Below, piece after piece: positions 35,038 through 44,488 of a stretch of 48,653 nucleotides of DNA. Within the stretch, counting starts at the first letter, position 1, and each line of letters begins with the position of its first letter. The DNA is from Phycisphaerae bacterium (GTDB lineage Bacteria > Planctomycetota > Phycisphaerae > Phycisphaerales > UBA1924): assembly GCA_030426395.1 (NCBI GenBank), contig JAUHYE010000015.1, positions 1-48,653 of the forward strand. The letters run 5' to 3'. The position numbers were made by a program, and so were the translations under genes. The notes under the pieces were generated by a model. That model saw nothing but the letters and a program-made list of their open reading frames with translations. It had not been told where the DNA came from and searched no databases.

Positions 35038-36399
35038 TCAGGAGGCCGAGCGTTTGGGCCGTTTGGCGGAGTCGATGGCTAACGAGGCCTGGCTCTCGAT
35101 GTACTGCCTTCGGCTGACCTTGATGGCCGTCACCCCCACATAGCACACGACAATAAGCGCCAGGGCGTAGACCACGCGGGCCCGGCTGAGGCTCATTGCC
35201 AGGCCAAGGGCCGTAAAACAGGCGGTGATGCCGTACAGGGCCAGCACGGCCCCCTTGACACCCAGGGCCCGTTTGAGCATGTGGTGCAGGTGCTGGTCGT
35301 CGGCCTCGGTAATGCTCTTCCCGCTCATGCGCCGGCGGACGATTGCCAGGATGCTGTCGATGATCGGGACGGCGAACATCATCAGGCCGGCAAGCACCAG
35401 GTGCGTCTGGCCCATGTCGCCCAGTGTGAGGATGATCACGATGGTGCAATAACCCAGCAGCATTGAGCCGCAATCGCCCAGGAAGATCGACGCCGGGTTG
35501 AAGTTGTGCGGCAGGAAGCCCATGCACGCGCCGAGCACCGCCAGACAGAGCACGAGCCTTTGCGCGTCGCGCGGGCCCTGGTCGATCACCATGAGCGAGA
35601 GTGCGAGGATGGTGAGACCGACGACGGTGATGGTCGTGGTGCCCGTCAGCAGGCCGTCGAGGCCGTCGATGAGATTGGCCGCGTTGCAGGCGCCGATGAC
35701 GAAGACGGCGATGATGATCGCACCGGACCAATACACGAGGTTGAGCTCCAGCGGCACCTCGAGCCCTGGAATGGGTATGTAGAAGACCAGGTCGCTATTG
35801 GCCACCAGGTGGAGGTCAACGAGCACCTCGCCCACCGGTCGGAGCACGCCCTGAGCAACCTTCACGCCCACGTTCTCGATCGCCAGGGCGGCAGCCGCAA
35901 CGAGTTGGCCGCTGATCTTGAGCCCCGGACGGATTCCGACGGCGTCGTCGAGCAGGCCCACGATCACGATGACGGTCATCCCCAAGAGGACGCTGATGGG
36001 CACCACGCCGTGGTACTCGCCGTCGACCATGTGCTCGCTGGGATATACCACGCCAAGATCACCCCACGCCGTCGCGAGATAGCTCACCAGCGTGCCGCCC
36101 ATGATGCCGAAGAAGACCGCAAGGCCGCCGAGGTACGCCACCGGGATGCGATGGACCTTGCGCGGATCGCTCGGACGATCGATGATGCCAGACTTCAGCG
36201 CGAGCTTCCGCACAAGCGGCGTCGCGAGGATCGTGATGGCAAAGGCGGCCACGAACACCCAGATATAGCGATGGAAGATCGCCAACCCGGAGGTCGCCAG
36301 GGAGCCCGATTCGTCGGCGACGCCCTCGCCGATAGATTCAAAGTGCCCCGGATCCAAGGGGGGCAAGCCTTGCATCGTTGCGGCCAACAGATCGATCAT
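35038..36399 (-). CDS. Polyprenyl-phosphate sugar-1-phosphate transferase (WecA/TagO type)
   Basis: These enzymes transfer a sugar-1-phosphate from UDP-sugar to undecaprenyl or decaprenyl phosphate, initiating glycan assembly. The 453-residue protein has about 11 membrane segments and the full family motifs: PRKVHRIPVAYLGG, GLLDDAVGIRPGLKI, NAANLIDGLDG, FLGDCGSMLLG, and the DDQHLHHML His motif that favours WecA/TagO/Rfe over MraY. The C-terminal tail is Arg/Lys-rich. Its ATG shares ATGA with the stop of the epimerase gene. It is the likely initiator of the exopolysaccharide or wall polymer made by this block; no polymerase is visible. Confidence 0.9.
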   Translation of the reverse strand: MIDLLAATMQGLPPLDPGHFESIGEGVADESGSLATSGLAIFHRYIWVFVAAFAITILATPLVRKLALKSGIIDRPSDPRKVHRIPVAYLGGLAVFFGIMGGTLVSYLATAWGDLGVVYPSEHMVDGEYHGVVPISVLLGMTVIVIVGLLDDAVGIRPGLKISGQLVAAAALAIENVGVKVAQGVLRPVGEVLVDLHLVANSDLVFYIPIPGLEVPLELNLVYWSGAIIIAVFVIGACNAANLIDGLDGLLTGTTTITVVGLTILALSLMVIDQGPRDAQRLVLCLAVLGACMGFLPHNFNPASIFLGDCGSMLLGYCTIVIILTLGDMGQTHLVLAGLMMFAVPIIDSILAIVRRRMSGKSITEADDQHLHHMLKRALGVKGAVLALYGITACFTALGLAMSLSRARVVYALALIVVCYVGVTAIKVSRRQYIESQASLAIDSAKRPKRSAS

Positions 36400-37424
36400 C
36401 GCGCCGCCCCCGCAGCACCCATGCCCTCGGCCACCGCAAGGATGGTCGACTTCAACTCGTGCTCTGGCTCGAAGTCGATTGCCTGCCGCAGTCGCCCGAG
36501 GTGTGGCACGCGGCGTCGGAGGTCCTCGAATCCCGGGCCATAGGCCTTGTCATACGGCACGAACTCGATGTCCGACGACGAGCCGAGCACATCCACGACG
36601 GTGCGCGCGAGGTCGGCGATGCTGATCGCCTCTTCGCTCCCGACGTTGTAGATCCGACCGTGCGCTGTCGGAGTGCCGACGAGGTCGATAAGCGCCCGCG
36701 ACACGTCCCGCACGTCGCAGAAGCAGCGGACCTGCTCACCGTCGCCGAACACGCGGAGCGGCTCGCCCGCCAGCGCGGCGATTACAAAGCGGGGGAGAAC
36801 CATGCCGTAGCGCCCGACCTGCCTCGGGCCAACGGTGTTGAAGAGCCGTGCGACCACAACGCCGAACCCACCAGCCCCAGCCTCGGCGCGATGGTGCGCC
36901 AGGGCCAGATACTCGTCGAGCGCCTTCGAGCACGCGTAGGACCAGCGTGTAGCCGTCGTGGGCCCGTAGACCACGTCGTCGTCCTCATGGAAGGGGACAC
37001 GCTCACTCTTGCCATAGACCTCAGAACTGCTGGCGATGAGCACCGCCGGCCGCCCGAAGGACCCGTCGGCGGCATATCGCAAGAGCGCGCTGGTTTGCTC
37101 GGTATTCGTCTCGATGCTGCCGATCGGGTCGGAGATGACCAATTCGACACCCACCGCGGCGGCCATGTGGTAGATCTCGTGGAACTCCTCTTCGACCCTG
37201 GACGCGGGGCGCAGCCACTCGCGCAGGTCCGCCTCAATGAACGTGAGGGCCCGATCACTGATCGGAAGATTGGCACGGGTGCCGGTCGAGAGGTCGTCCA
37301 CGACGACCACCGAGTCGCCCCGAGCGAGCAACCGCTCGACCAGGTGCGAGCCGATGAAGCCCGCTCCGCCGGTCACCAGCACCCGGCGAGGTTGTCCCGT
37401 CGGGTTGGCAGCACCATCACGCAA
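36396..37424 (-). CDS. NAD-dependent sugar epimerase/dehydratase
   Basis: A 342-residue extended SDR acting on a nucleotide sugar. The nucleotide-binding TGGAGFIGSHL, the SSSEVYG strand with the catalytic Ser/Thr region, YACSK (catalytic Tyr and Lys) and the sugar-binding GRYGMVLPRF segment are present. Family members include UDP-glucose 4-epimerase and UDP-glucuronate decarboxylase; the exact reaction cannot be decided. The start is a TTG preceded by AGGAGAGG seven bases upstream, an unusually strong site for a rare start codon. It lies 54 bases after the Wzz/BY-kinase-like gene and overlaps the WecA-like start by ATGA. Confidence 0.87.
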   Translation of the reverse strand: MRDGAANPTGQPRRVLVTGGAGFIGSHLVERLLARGDSVVVVDDLSTGTRANLPISDRALTFIEADLREWLRPASRVEEEFHEIYHMAAAVGVELVISDPIGSIETNTEQTSALLRYAADGSFGRPAVLIASSSEVYGKSERVPFHEDDDVVYGPTTATRWSYACSKALDEYLALAHHRAEAGAGGFGVVVARLFNTVGPRQVGRYGMVLPRFVIAALAGEPLRVFGDGEQVRCFCDVRDVSRALIDLVGTPTAHGRIYNVGSEEAISIADLARTVVDVLGSSSDIEFVPYDKAYGPGFEDLRRRVPHLGRLRQAIDFEPEHELKSTILAVAEGMGAAGAAR

Positions 37425-37478
37425 CGCCGGACCTCTCCTCTACACCTCGCGAGCGTCGGTTGACGCCGGCAGCCGGGC

Positions 37479-39686
37479 TCAGCCCTTGGCCTTGGCCGTG
37501 TAGCTGTGACCGGCTCGCAGGTTGTCACGAAGGTATCCACCGCTCGCGCTGCGGGCCGCGTTGACAAGCACACCGAGATAGCGGGCGGGCTGCTCGTCCA
37601 ACTCCCGCGAAAGGCGGCCGATCTGGCCGCGGGTCTCGCCGAAGGCCTTGGCAACCAGCATCGTCGAGTCGACCACCTGGGCTAGCGACTGGGCGTCGCC
37701 CGACACCGTGGCGGGCGCCACGTCGAGGATCACAAAGTCCGCTTCGGTGGCCGCCTGGTTGATGAGCTTGGCGATGGCACCCGTGGCCAGGGCCTCGAGT
37801 TGGCGGTTGCCCGGTTCGCCCGAGGTGATGACACGCAGGTTGGGGTTGCCCGTCTTCTGGGCAACCTCCGACAGCGAGGCGCCAGCGAGCGCCTCCCCAA
37901 CACCCGGGCCGATGGGCAGCCCGAATACCTCGTGCAAGCGAGGCCTGCGGATATTCGCGTCGATCAGGATCACGCGGTTCTCTGCCGCCGCCAGCGACTC
38001 GGCGAGGTTGCTGGCAACAGCCGTGGCTCCCGAGCCCGGCATGGCCGGCACGACGAGCAACGTCTTAAAACCGCCGGCCTTCATGCGCTTGAGCACGGCC
38101 CCGCGCACGTGGCGGTAGCTCTCGCTCATGGCCGTCAGCGGCTGCTCGGCAAACACACGCTCGGGCGTATCGATGCGCGAGGGGTCTTCGGTAGCATGGG
38201 GAACCATGCCCAGGACACGCACGCTGGGCAGAGCGGCGATGTCGGCGGGGCTCTTCACCCGCTGATCGATCATCTCGAGCAGGTACGCGCCGCCGGCCGC
38301 CAGGCCCACCACCAGCACCACGCCAGCGGGGACCAGGATGGTCAGCCTCGGGAAGCTCATCACCGTGGGCACGCGGGGGGACTGGATGACGTCCACGCGC
38401 GAAGCGGTCGTGAGCTGGCTGGTCGCGTCGATCATGCGCAGATCGGTCTCGAACTCCTGCTGCAGCTCGAGAATCTGGGCCATCCGCATCGCCAGATCGT
38501 TCAGCTCGGTCTCGGCGTACACGAGTTCCTGCAGACGCAGCCCCAGCGTGCCCCGCCGTTCGGTGAGGCTGGCCATCTGGGCGCGAAGCTGCTGCTCGAC
38601 CAAGCGGAGCTGGTCGAGCTGGGTCTGGAACATCTCGGTCATGAGCTTCTCACGCTCTTGCGTGAGGCTGCGCTCGATCGCGGCGATCTGGTCGTCGATG
38701 CGGCGGATCACCGGGTTGTCTTCCGAGAGACGCTCTCGCTCGGTCAATCGCTGGGCCTCGAGGAACACCACCTGCGTGCGCAGGTTCTGGATCAGGGGCT
38801 GGATCTCGACCTGGGATCGCAGCGTGTCGTTGAACTGCAAACCGCCGGGATTGCGAAGCTGGGCCTCCATCTCGGCCTTCTGGGACAGCACGGCCTCGAG
38901 TTGCAGCCCGATCTCCTGCATCGAGCTGAGCACGATCATCATCTCGGCGCGTTCCTGGCTCTGGTTGATGTCCAGGAAGTCCATCTTGCGGGACGTGACG
39001 ATCTCGGTACGGCGGCTGTCGGCCTGGTTGAAGTCGGTTTCCAGTCCCTGGATCGCTTGCTCGATGGCCTCGCGACGCTCGGTCGTCGAACGTGAGCCGC
39101 GTCGGCGCAGGTCCTGTATGTACGCGGCGTTTACGACCTCTGCGAGCGTGGCCACCTCGTTGCGGTCGCGCCAGCTCACGGTCATGCGGATCAGGTCGGT
39201 GCCGGCGATCACACGCGCCCCCACCTGCTCTTCGAGTTCGAGTACCGCCTGCCCCACATCCACCACGCCGCCTGTCATGTGGCGTTCGATCCACTTGGGC
39301 GCCTCGTTCATCAGGCGCGGATTCTCGATGGCCTGGCGCAGCACGTTCTCGGACACCATCATGGCCGCCTCGGTGGCCATGAATCGCTCGAATTCCTCAC
39401 CATCGATGTTCGATTGCTCTGGGTTCGGCCGGGTCTGGGGGGGATAGCACTTGTAGATGACCGGCGTGCTCCACTTGGGCCGGTACTCGGCCAGGAGCGT
39501 GTTCGCGACCGCTCCCAGGATGCCGCCGACGACCGCAGCAATCACGAACACGAACTTGTACTTGCGCAGCACGCGGAGCGGATCGACACTCGAGGCCGCC
39601 TTGGTCCCGATCTGGGAACCCCCGCCCTGGGGCGAGCCGTGCGAGCCGTTCAACGAGCCGTTCGTGGATGTGGATGCGATGGTCAT
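37479..39686 (-). CDS. Wzz/BY-kinase-like chain-length protein with a mutated Walker A
   Basis: The 735-residue protein is laid out like a GumC/Wzc-type polysaccharide co-polymerase: TM1 about 46-66, a long coiled-coil periplasmic domain (about 75-440), TM2 about 446-468 after the RVDVIQSPRVPTVMSFP segment, and a C-terminal cytoplasmic ATPase-like domain. Walker A is PGSGATAVASN (550 onward) with Ala554 where the essential lysine belongs; Walker A' is LIDANIRRP (Asp576, Asn578) and Walker B is ILDVAP (Asp655). The C-terminus has only one tyrosine (HSYTAKAKG), not the tyrosine cluster of active BY-kinases. Autokinase activity is therefore unlikely; chain-length control is the probable job. Confidence 0.88.
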   Translation of the reverse strand: MTIASTSTNGSLNGSHGSPQGGGSQIGTKAASSVDPLRVLRKYKFVFVIAAVVGGILGAVANTLLAEYRPKWSTPVIYKCYPPQTRPNPEQSNIDGEEFERFMATEAAMMVSENVLRQAIENPRLMNEAPKWIERHMTGGVVDVGQAVLELEEQVGARVIAGTDLIRMTVSWRDRNEVATLAEVVNAAYIQDLRRRGSRSTTERREAIEQAIQGLETDFNQADSRRTEIVTSRKMDFLDINQSQERAEMMIVLSSMQEIGLQLEAVLSQKAEMEAQLRNPGGLQFNDTLRSQVEIQPLIQNLRTQVVFLEAQRLTERERLSEDNPVIRRIDDQIAAIERSLTQEREKLMTEMFQTQLDQLRLVEQQLRAQMASLTERRGTLGLRLQELVYAETELNDLAMRMAQILELQQEFETDLRMIDATSQLTTASRVDVIQSPRVPTVMSFPRLTILVPAGVVLVVGLAAGGAYLLEMIDQRVKSPADIAALPSVRVLGMVPHATEDPSRIDTPERVFAEQPLTAMSESYRHVRGAVLKRMKAGGFKTLLVVPAMPGSGATAVASNLAESLAAAENRVILIDANIRRPRLHEVFGLPIGPGVGEALAGASLSEVAQKTGNPNLRVITSGEPGNRQLEALATGAIAKLINQAATEADFVILDVAPATVSGDAQSLAQVVDSTMLVAKAFGETRGQIGRLSRELDEQPARYLGVLVNAARSASGGYLRDNLRAGHSYTAKAKG

Positions 39687-39841
39687 GCTGTTCTCACGTC
39701 ATACCGGCCCTGAATACTGCGGGCCCATGCTTACGTCGGCCTTCTGCGCTCCCGGGTTCGGCTCACGAGCCGTTCCCTGGCCAATCCCTCTCAAAATCGG
39801 TCTCCGGCCGCTGCCTTCTGCGTCCGAGAACCCTCACCCAG

Positions 39842-42800
39842 TCACCGACCTTCCATGGCCGCCTCAAATTCCACCACCACCGACTCGTACTGCTGTGCCT
39901 GATTACCCCAGGCCTCAAGGAGCGACTTAGCCTCGTTCAGTGATTCGCGGGCTCGCTCCGCTTCGCCCCGAGCGAGGTATATCTCACCTTGCCGGACCAC
40001 CGCGAGGATTTCCTCGGGCGTACCGCGGGCCCCGTTCATCAGTTGCTCGACGGCTTGCTGCGCTTCGTCGAGCCGGTCGCACTTCGTAAATGCCACGGCC
40101 AGCGTGCTCAGCCCGATTGCGGGTGAGATGCCGCCGACTTCGAGGGCCTTCTGGGCTTGGGGAATCGCCTGCTCGCACTGGCCCAGTTGGGTGGCCAGCA
40201 CAAAAGCCATGTTATTCAGGCTCTGGCCCACATTGGGGTCCAAGGCGAGCACGCCGCGCCAGGCTTCCACGGCGCCCTGGTAGTCCTGCTTGCCGTAGAG
40301 CGTGTCGCCGAGCAACTGTCCGGCTCGCAGGGCGACGGTGGTGTTGCTGTCGCCCGCCAGGCGGCGCAACTCGCTGAGACCTTGTGGCTCGGTCGAGGGA
40401 TCCTTGAGCATCAGCGATGCGAGCATGATCTCTCCCACACGCTGGGGGGTCATCTCGACACCAAGCTGCACGGCGATCTCCATGCGGACCTTGTGGTCCT
40501 TGATGATCGGCGGCAGCGCATTAAACCAGCGGACGATGTCCGTGGGATTCTCACGGACCATCTGGAACGATTGCCGCGCCTGTGTGACGGCCCGGGGCTG
40601 GTTGCCCTCGATCATCGAGAGGCCGGCCTCCATCAGCTTGAGCTGCCAGGTGCCGGCGACGTTGATGTTCGGATCGCCGAGGACCTGCCGGGCCTTGGCT
40701 CGCGCATCCGGCGTGCCGAGCCCGATGAGGTACTCCACGAGTTGGGCCGCGATGACCGGATTGCGACGCTGCGCGAGGGCCGCATCGAAGAGGCGGATCG
40801 CTTCGGCCGAGCGGCCGAGATCGGCCATCAGTCGTGCGAAGTGCACCCGGAGGTCCACGTTGGCCGGGTTGGCCTGGACCGCGGAGTCGATGATGGTCAT
40901 AGCCCTGGGCGTATCCCGATCCTCGACCAGTTTGCGGATGAGTTGGTCGCGCAGGCTTCCCAGGCCCGGGTTGAATTCCAGCGCTTTGGCGACGGCAGCG
41001 ACCGCCGTGTCATAGCGACTGTTGGCCATCGCCATGACCGCCTGGAGGCGGTAGGCCTCCCAGTTGGCCGGGTCGATCCGCAGCGCTTCGTTCAGGTCCT
41101 CGCTCGCATCGCGCGAGAGCTGCGCACGCTCGGCGGCGTTCACGCTCTCGTCGTTCTGCAGTTGCGTCCAGTAGATCTGGGCGCGACGCACGTAGGCACG
41201 GGCGGAGGTCGGGTGGGCTGCGAGCGTGTCGGCGAGCGCCTGGAGGGCGGCCCGGCGATCACCCCTGCGGATCGCCAGATCGCAGCGGAGGATGCCCGCG
41301 GACTCGGTCGTCTTGATCTTGGCGTCCAGCGCGTCCATCGCCTGCTGCGCCTTGTCGAGTTCGTTGCCGCGGATGTAGGCCTCGACTCGCGCCAACTGGA
41401 GCGTGCCATCGCTGTCCTGCCCCGCGGCGATGAGTTGATCGATCACCTCGACGGCTTCACTGGACTGTCCCGTGGAGAGCAGCAGCAGGGCCAATCGGCG
41501 GAGAAGGACGTTGTTCTCGGTGGTGTCGAGGCCGACCGAGGCACGCAACATCGCAATCGCCCGGCGAGTCTGGTTCTGGCTCTGCAGGAAGTTGGCGTAC
41601 GCAAGCGTGTCCTGCACGTTCATCTCCCCGGCCTGCTGGCGCTTGGCCAGGTATGCCTCGAACGTGTTGATCGCGGTGGGGATATCACCCTGCTCGGCGT
41701 GCCACTGCGAATCGATCATGACGAGCGTGACGTCATCCGATTCGGCGCGAAGCTCATCGATCACGGTGCGGGCCTTGGCCCACTCACCCAGCTTGAGATA
41801 AACCCGGGCCAGGGCGAGGTTGTTCTGGCGGTTGTTGGGATCCTTTGACCGCATGTCCTCGCGTCGGAGCATTGCGGCCGTCGAATCGCCGACCTCCGCT
41901 TCGAGCGAGAGCCACAGGTGCAGGTACGTAGGATCGGCGCCGGCGATGCGTTGCGACTTGCGCGCCAGAGCGAGGGCCTTCGTATAGCGCCCGATCTCGG
42001 TGAGAGCGGTGATGACCTCGCGGATGTTCACGATGCTGGTGGGCTGGAGGCGGATGATCTCGTCGTAATCGGCGACCGCGTCCTCGATTCTGCCCATGCT
42101 GCGCAGCGTCTTGGCCCGGCGATACAGCACCGGTACGCTCGTCAGGCCATCGGAGACGACCGAGTTGATGCTGGCCAGCGCTTCGGCATAACGACCCTGC
42201 GCGTGGAGCAGATCCGACCGCAGGATGCGCCCGCCGGCCTGATCGATGTTCAGTTCCGTCGCGCGATTGATGAGACGCTCGGCCTCTCGGAGGTCTTCCG
42301 CGTTCAGGGCCCGCGTGATCTGCGCCTGGAGCACCTCGGGATCGTCGGGGTTGATGCGAGCGGCGACGGCTAGGTGCTTTTCGGCGTCCTCCACGCGGCC
42401 CTCACGCATGTCCCGGTTGAACTGGAACATTTCCGCCCGGACGGGGTCGGTCCCATCGGGCACCACGCCCTTCATGTATCCGATGGTGGTGCGCAGCTCC
42501 GTCAGCCGGCCATTGTCGGGGAATTTGCTGAGCCCTTCATCGATGACTTGCGTTGCGTCATCGAGCAACTGCTGCTGGGCGAGGAGCCACCCAAGGCTGT
42601 AATACAAACGCACGTCATCGCCGTGCTGGCGCATCGCATCGCGCACGACGCCGGTCGCCTGCTCGTATCGCGGCGCGACACCGCCGGTCGTATCGAGCAT
42701 CCTGTTCACTCGGACCAGCAGATCCTCGATCGGATCGTCGGACTTGATCTGGCCCGACTCGGCCATGTACCTGCGTTGCTGGGCCGCGATGGCTTCATCA

Positions 42801-44446
42801 TCGGGGGCGAGTTGCACCGCTCGGTCGATCGACTCGAGAGCGCCCTCCTTGTCGCCGATGCGGTTCTGCAGCGCGCTGAGTTGGACCCAGGCCACGGGTA
42901 CATTGGGGTTGATCTCGACGAACTTCTTGAGTTCCTCGACCGCCTGGCCTATCTGATTACGGTTCATGTAGATCGCGCTGAGCAGGCGGTGGACTTCCGC
43001 ATCGTTGGAGTTAGTTTCTCGTTGGAACGAGACCGCCAGCCGCTGGGCCTCGGCCATCTCGCCCTTGGCGAACGCGATGCGTGCGTCGAGCAGTTGGAGC
43101 GATGGCGTTCCCTGCGGCCAATAGGTGCCGGCGTCCTTGCGATACTCTGCGACGCGCTGGAGCGCGGCTGACTTTTGCCCGTCTTCGGCCTGACCCACCA
43201 GGTCGATGGCGCTCTGCACGCGGCGTAGCACGGCCTGCCCGCGAAGCATCGTCAAGATGATGCCCTCAAGGCTGACGGGAACCTGCGGCGCGTCCATCAC
43301 CCGCTTGAACGAACTGATCGCACGCTCGTGATCGCCACTCTCGGCCGAGAACACGCCCTCGAAGAAGTCGATCTGCGCGATCTGGCCCGGATCGCCTTGA
43401 TGGGCCTTCCGCGCGGCATCGAGCATGCGATCGGTCTGCGGGATCTCGTTGCTTCGAGATGTCACTCTCTCCAGACGATGCAACTGCTCGACGACCTCGA
43501 CCGTCAGCAACTCGGGCGGACTGTTCTGGATCATCGAATCGACCAGCGCTTTGACACGAGGGACGAACGATTCGGCGAGCCTGGCGTTTTCACGCACCCG
43601 GTCCGCGGCCGACCGCAAACTACGCAGCGGGCGGGCGGCCATCTGCAACTCGTAGTACAGTCGCGCCGTCATGGCCCGGGGATGGCTGGGGTTCTGCGCC
43701 AGGAACGAATCCAGCACCTCACGAGCGCGATCGAAGTATACCTTGGGGTCGGTTCGGCCCCCTTCGGCGTCGTTGCCCTCGGCCATCAGCCAGTTGTACA
43801 GCCCGACGGCCGACTCGTCGTCGCTGGGGTCGACACGCAGGGCCGCCTCGAAGTCCAGCACGGTCTTGCTCGCAAAGTCCGGATCGGCCTGTCCCGAATC
43901 GAGTCGCATGTTGAGATTGCTGAGAGCCCGATAGCGCCGCAGGCGGTGCCACTGGGCATCATCATCGTTGGCTTCGGGCGAGGCAAGGAAGTACTCGAGG
44001 GCCGTGTTCGTCTCGGTCAGCATCCCTTGCCAGCCCGTGCGGCCGGCCGCTCCGAAGACTTTTCGTCGCTCGTACTCGGAGTGCAGGTGCCGCTCCCACG
44101 CGTCCACGTCCGTCCGCTTGGCCAGAGCCAGTTGCCGCATGCCGACGACATAATTCTTCCAGTACATGTCGGCGTACTTGGTCTGTGTCTCGGGCGTGAG
44201 CTGCTCGATGGAGTCGATCCATGCCTCGAGGTAGACGACGTTGGTCCGCTCCTTGTTGACAGCCCTGGAGAAGGACTTCTGTGCCTCTTCGACGTTGCCC
44301 TGCTGCACGTGGGCCTGGGCCGCCGCGTAGTGGTCGGCGGCAGACTTCTTGACAATGAAGTATGCTGCGCCGGCCATGCCCACGAACACCACCCCGACGA
44401 TGGTGCACAGGATCGCGACGAACCGGACATTGACTCGAGCCGCCAT
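39842..44446 (-). CDS. Giant membrane-anchored TPR protein of the exosortase/EPS locus
   Basis: A 1534-residue protein with one N-terminal membrane segment (about 9-32) followed by roughly 1500 residues of helical TPR repeats on the periplasmic side. Repeats show the TPR spacing, for example AYRLQAVMAMANSRYDTAVA, SLNNMAFVLATQLGQCEQAI and QLAPDDEAIAAQQRRYMAES. Several hundred residues in the middle are less regular. Exosortase loci often carry a TPR protein (PrsT type). The ATG has GGAGG six bases upstream. It lies 42 bases after the EpsI-like gene and 155 bases before the Wzz/BY-kinase-like gene. It probably scaffolds the export complex. Confidence 0.88.
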   Translation of the reverse strand: MAARVNVRFVAILCTIVGVVFVGMAGAAYFIVKKSAADHYAAAQAHVQQGNVEEAQKSFSRAVNKERTNVVYLEAWIDSIEQLTPETQTKYADMYWKNYVVGMRQLALAKRTDVDAWERHLHSEYERRKVFGAAGRTGWQGMLTETNTALEYFLASPEANDDDAQWHRLRRYRALSNLNMRLDSGQADPDFASKTVLDFEAALRVDPSDDESAVGLYNWLMAEGNDAEGGRTDPKVYFDRAREVLDSFLAQNPSHPRAMTARLYYELQMAARPLRSLRSAADRVRENARLAESFVPRVKALVDSMIQNSPPELLTVEVVEQLHRLERVTSRSNEIPQTDRMLDAARKAHQGDPGQIAQIDFFEGVFSAESGDHERAISSFKRVMDAPQVPVSLEGIILTMLRGQAVLRRVQSAIDLVGQAEDGQKSAALQRVAEYRKDAGTYWPQGTPSLQLLDARIAFAKGEMAEAQRLAVSFQRETNSNDAEVHRLLSAIYMNRNQIGQAVEELKKFVEINPNVPVAWVQLSALQNRIGDKEGALESIDRAVQLAPDDEAIAAQQRRYMAESGQIKSDDPIEDLLVRVNRMLDTTGGVAPRYEQATGVVRDAMRQHGDDVRLYYSLGWLLAQQQLLDDATQVIDEGLSKFPDNGRLTELRTTIGYMKGVVPDGTDPVRAEMFQFNRDMREGRVEDAEKHLAVAARINPDDPEVLQAQITRALNAEDLREAERLINRATELNIDQAGGRILRSDLLHAQGRYAEALASINSVVSDGLTSVPVLYRRAKTLRSMGRIEDAVADYDEIIRLQPTSIVNIREVITALTEIGRYTKALALARKSQRIAGADPTYLHLWLSLEAEVGDSTAAMLRREDMRSKDPNNRQNNLALARVYLKLGEWAKARTVIDELRAESDDVTLVMIDSQWHAEQGDIPTAINTFEAYLAKRQQAGEMNVQDTLAYANFLQSQNQTRRAIAMLRASVGLDTTENNVLLRRLALLLLSTGQSSEAVEVIDQLIAAGQDSDGTLQLARVEAYIRGNELDKAQQAMDALDAKIKTTESAGILRCDLAIRRGDRRAALQALADTLAAHPTSARAYVRRAQIYWTQLQNDESVNAAERAQLSRDASEDLNEALRIDPANWEAYRLQAVMAMANSRYDTAVAAVAKALEFNPGLGSLRDQLIRKLVEDRDTPRAMTIIDSAVQANPANVDLRVHFARLMADLGRSAEAIRLFDAALAQRRNPVIAAQLVEYLIGLGTPDARAKARQVLGDPNINVAGTWQLKLMEAGLSMIEGNQPRAVTQARQSFQMVRENPTDIVRWFNALPPIIKDHKVRMEIAVQLGVEMTPQRVGEIMLASLMLKDPSTEPQGLSELRRLAGDSNTTVALRAGQLLGDTLYGKQDYQGAVEAWRGVLALDPNVGQSLNNMAFVLATQLGQCEQAIPQAQKALEVGGISPAIGLSTLAVAFTKCDRLDEAQQAVEQLMNGARGTPEEILAVVRQGEIYLARGEAERARESLNEAKSLLEAWGNQAQQYESVVVEFEAAMEGR

Positions 44447-44488
44447 ATCTGCCTCCGTATCGCAGCGCCCCATCGGGCATCCGCACGA

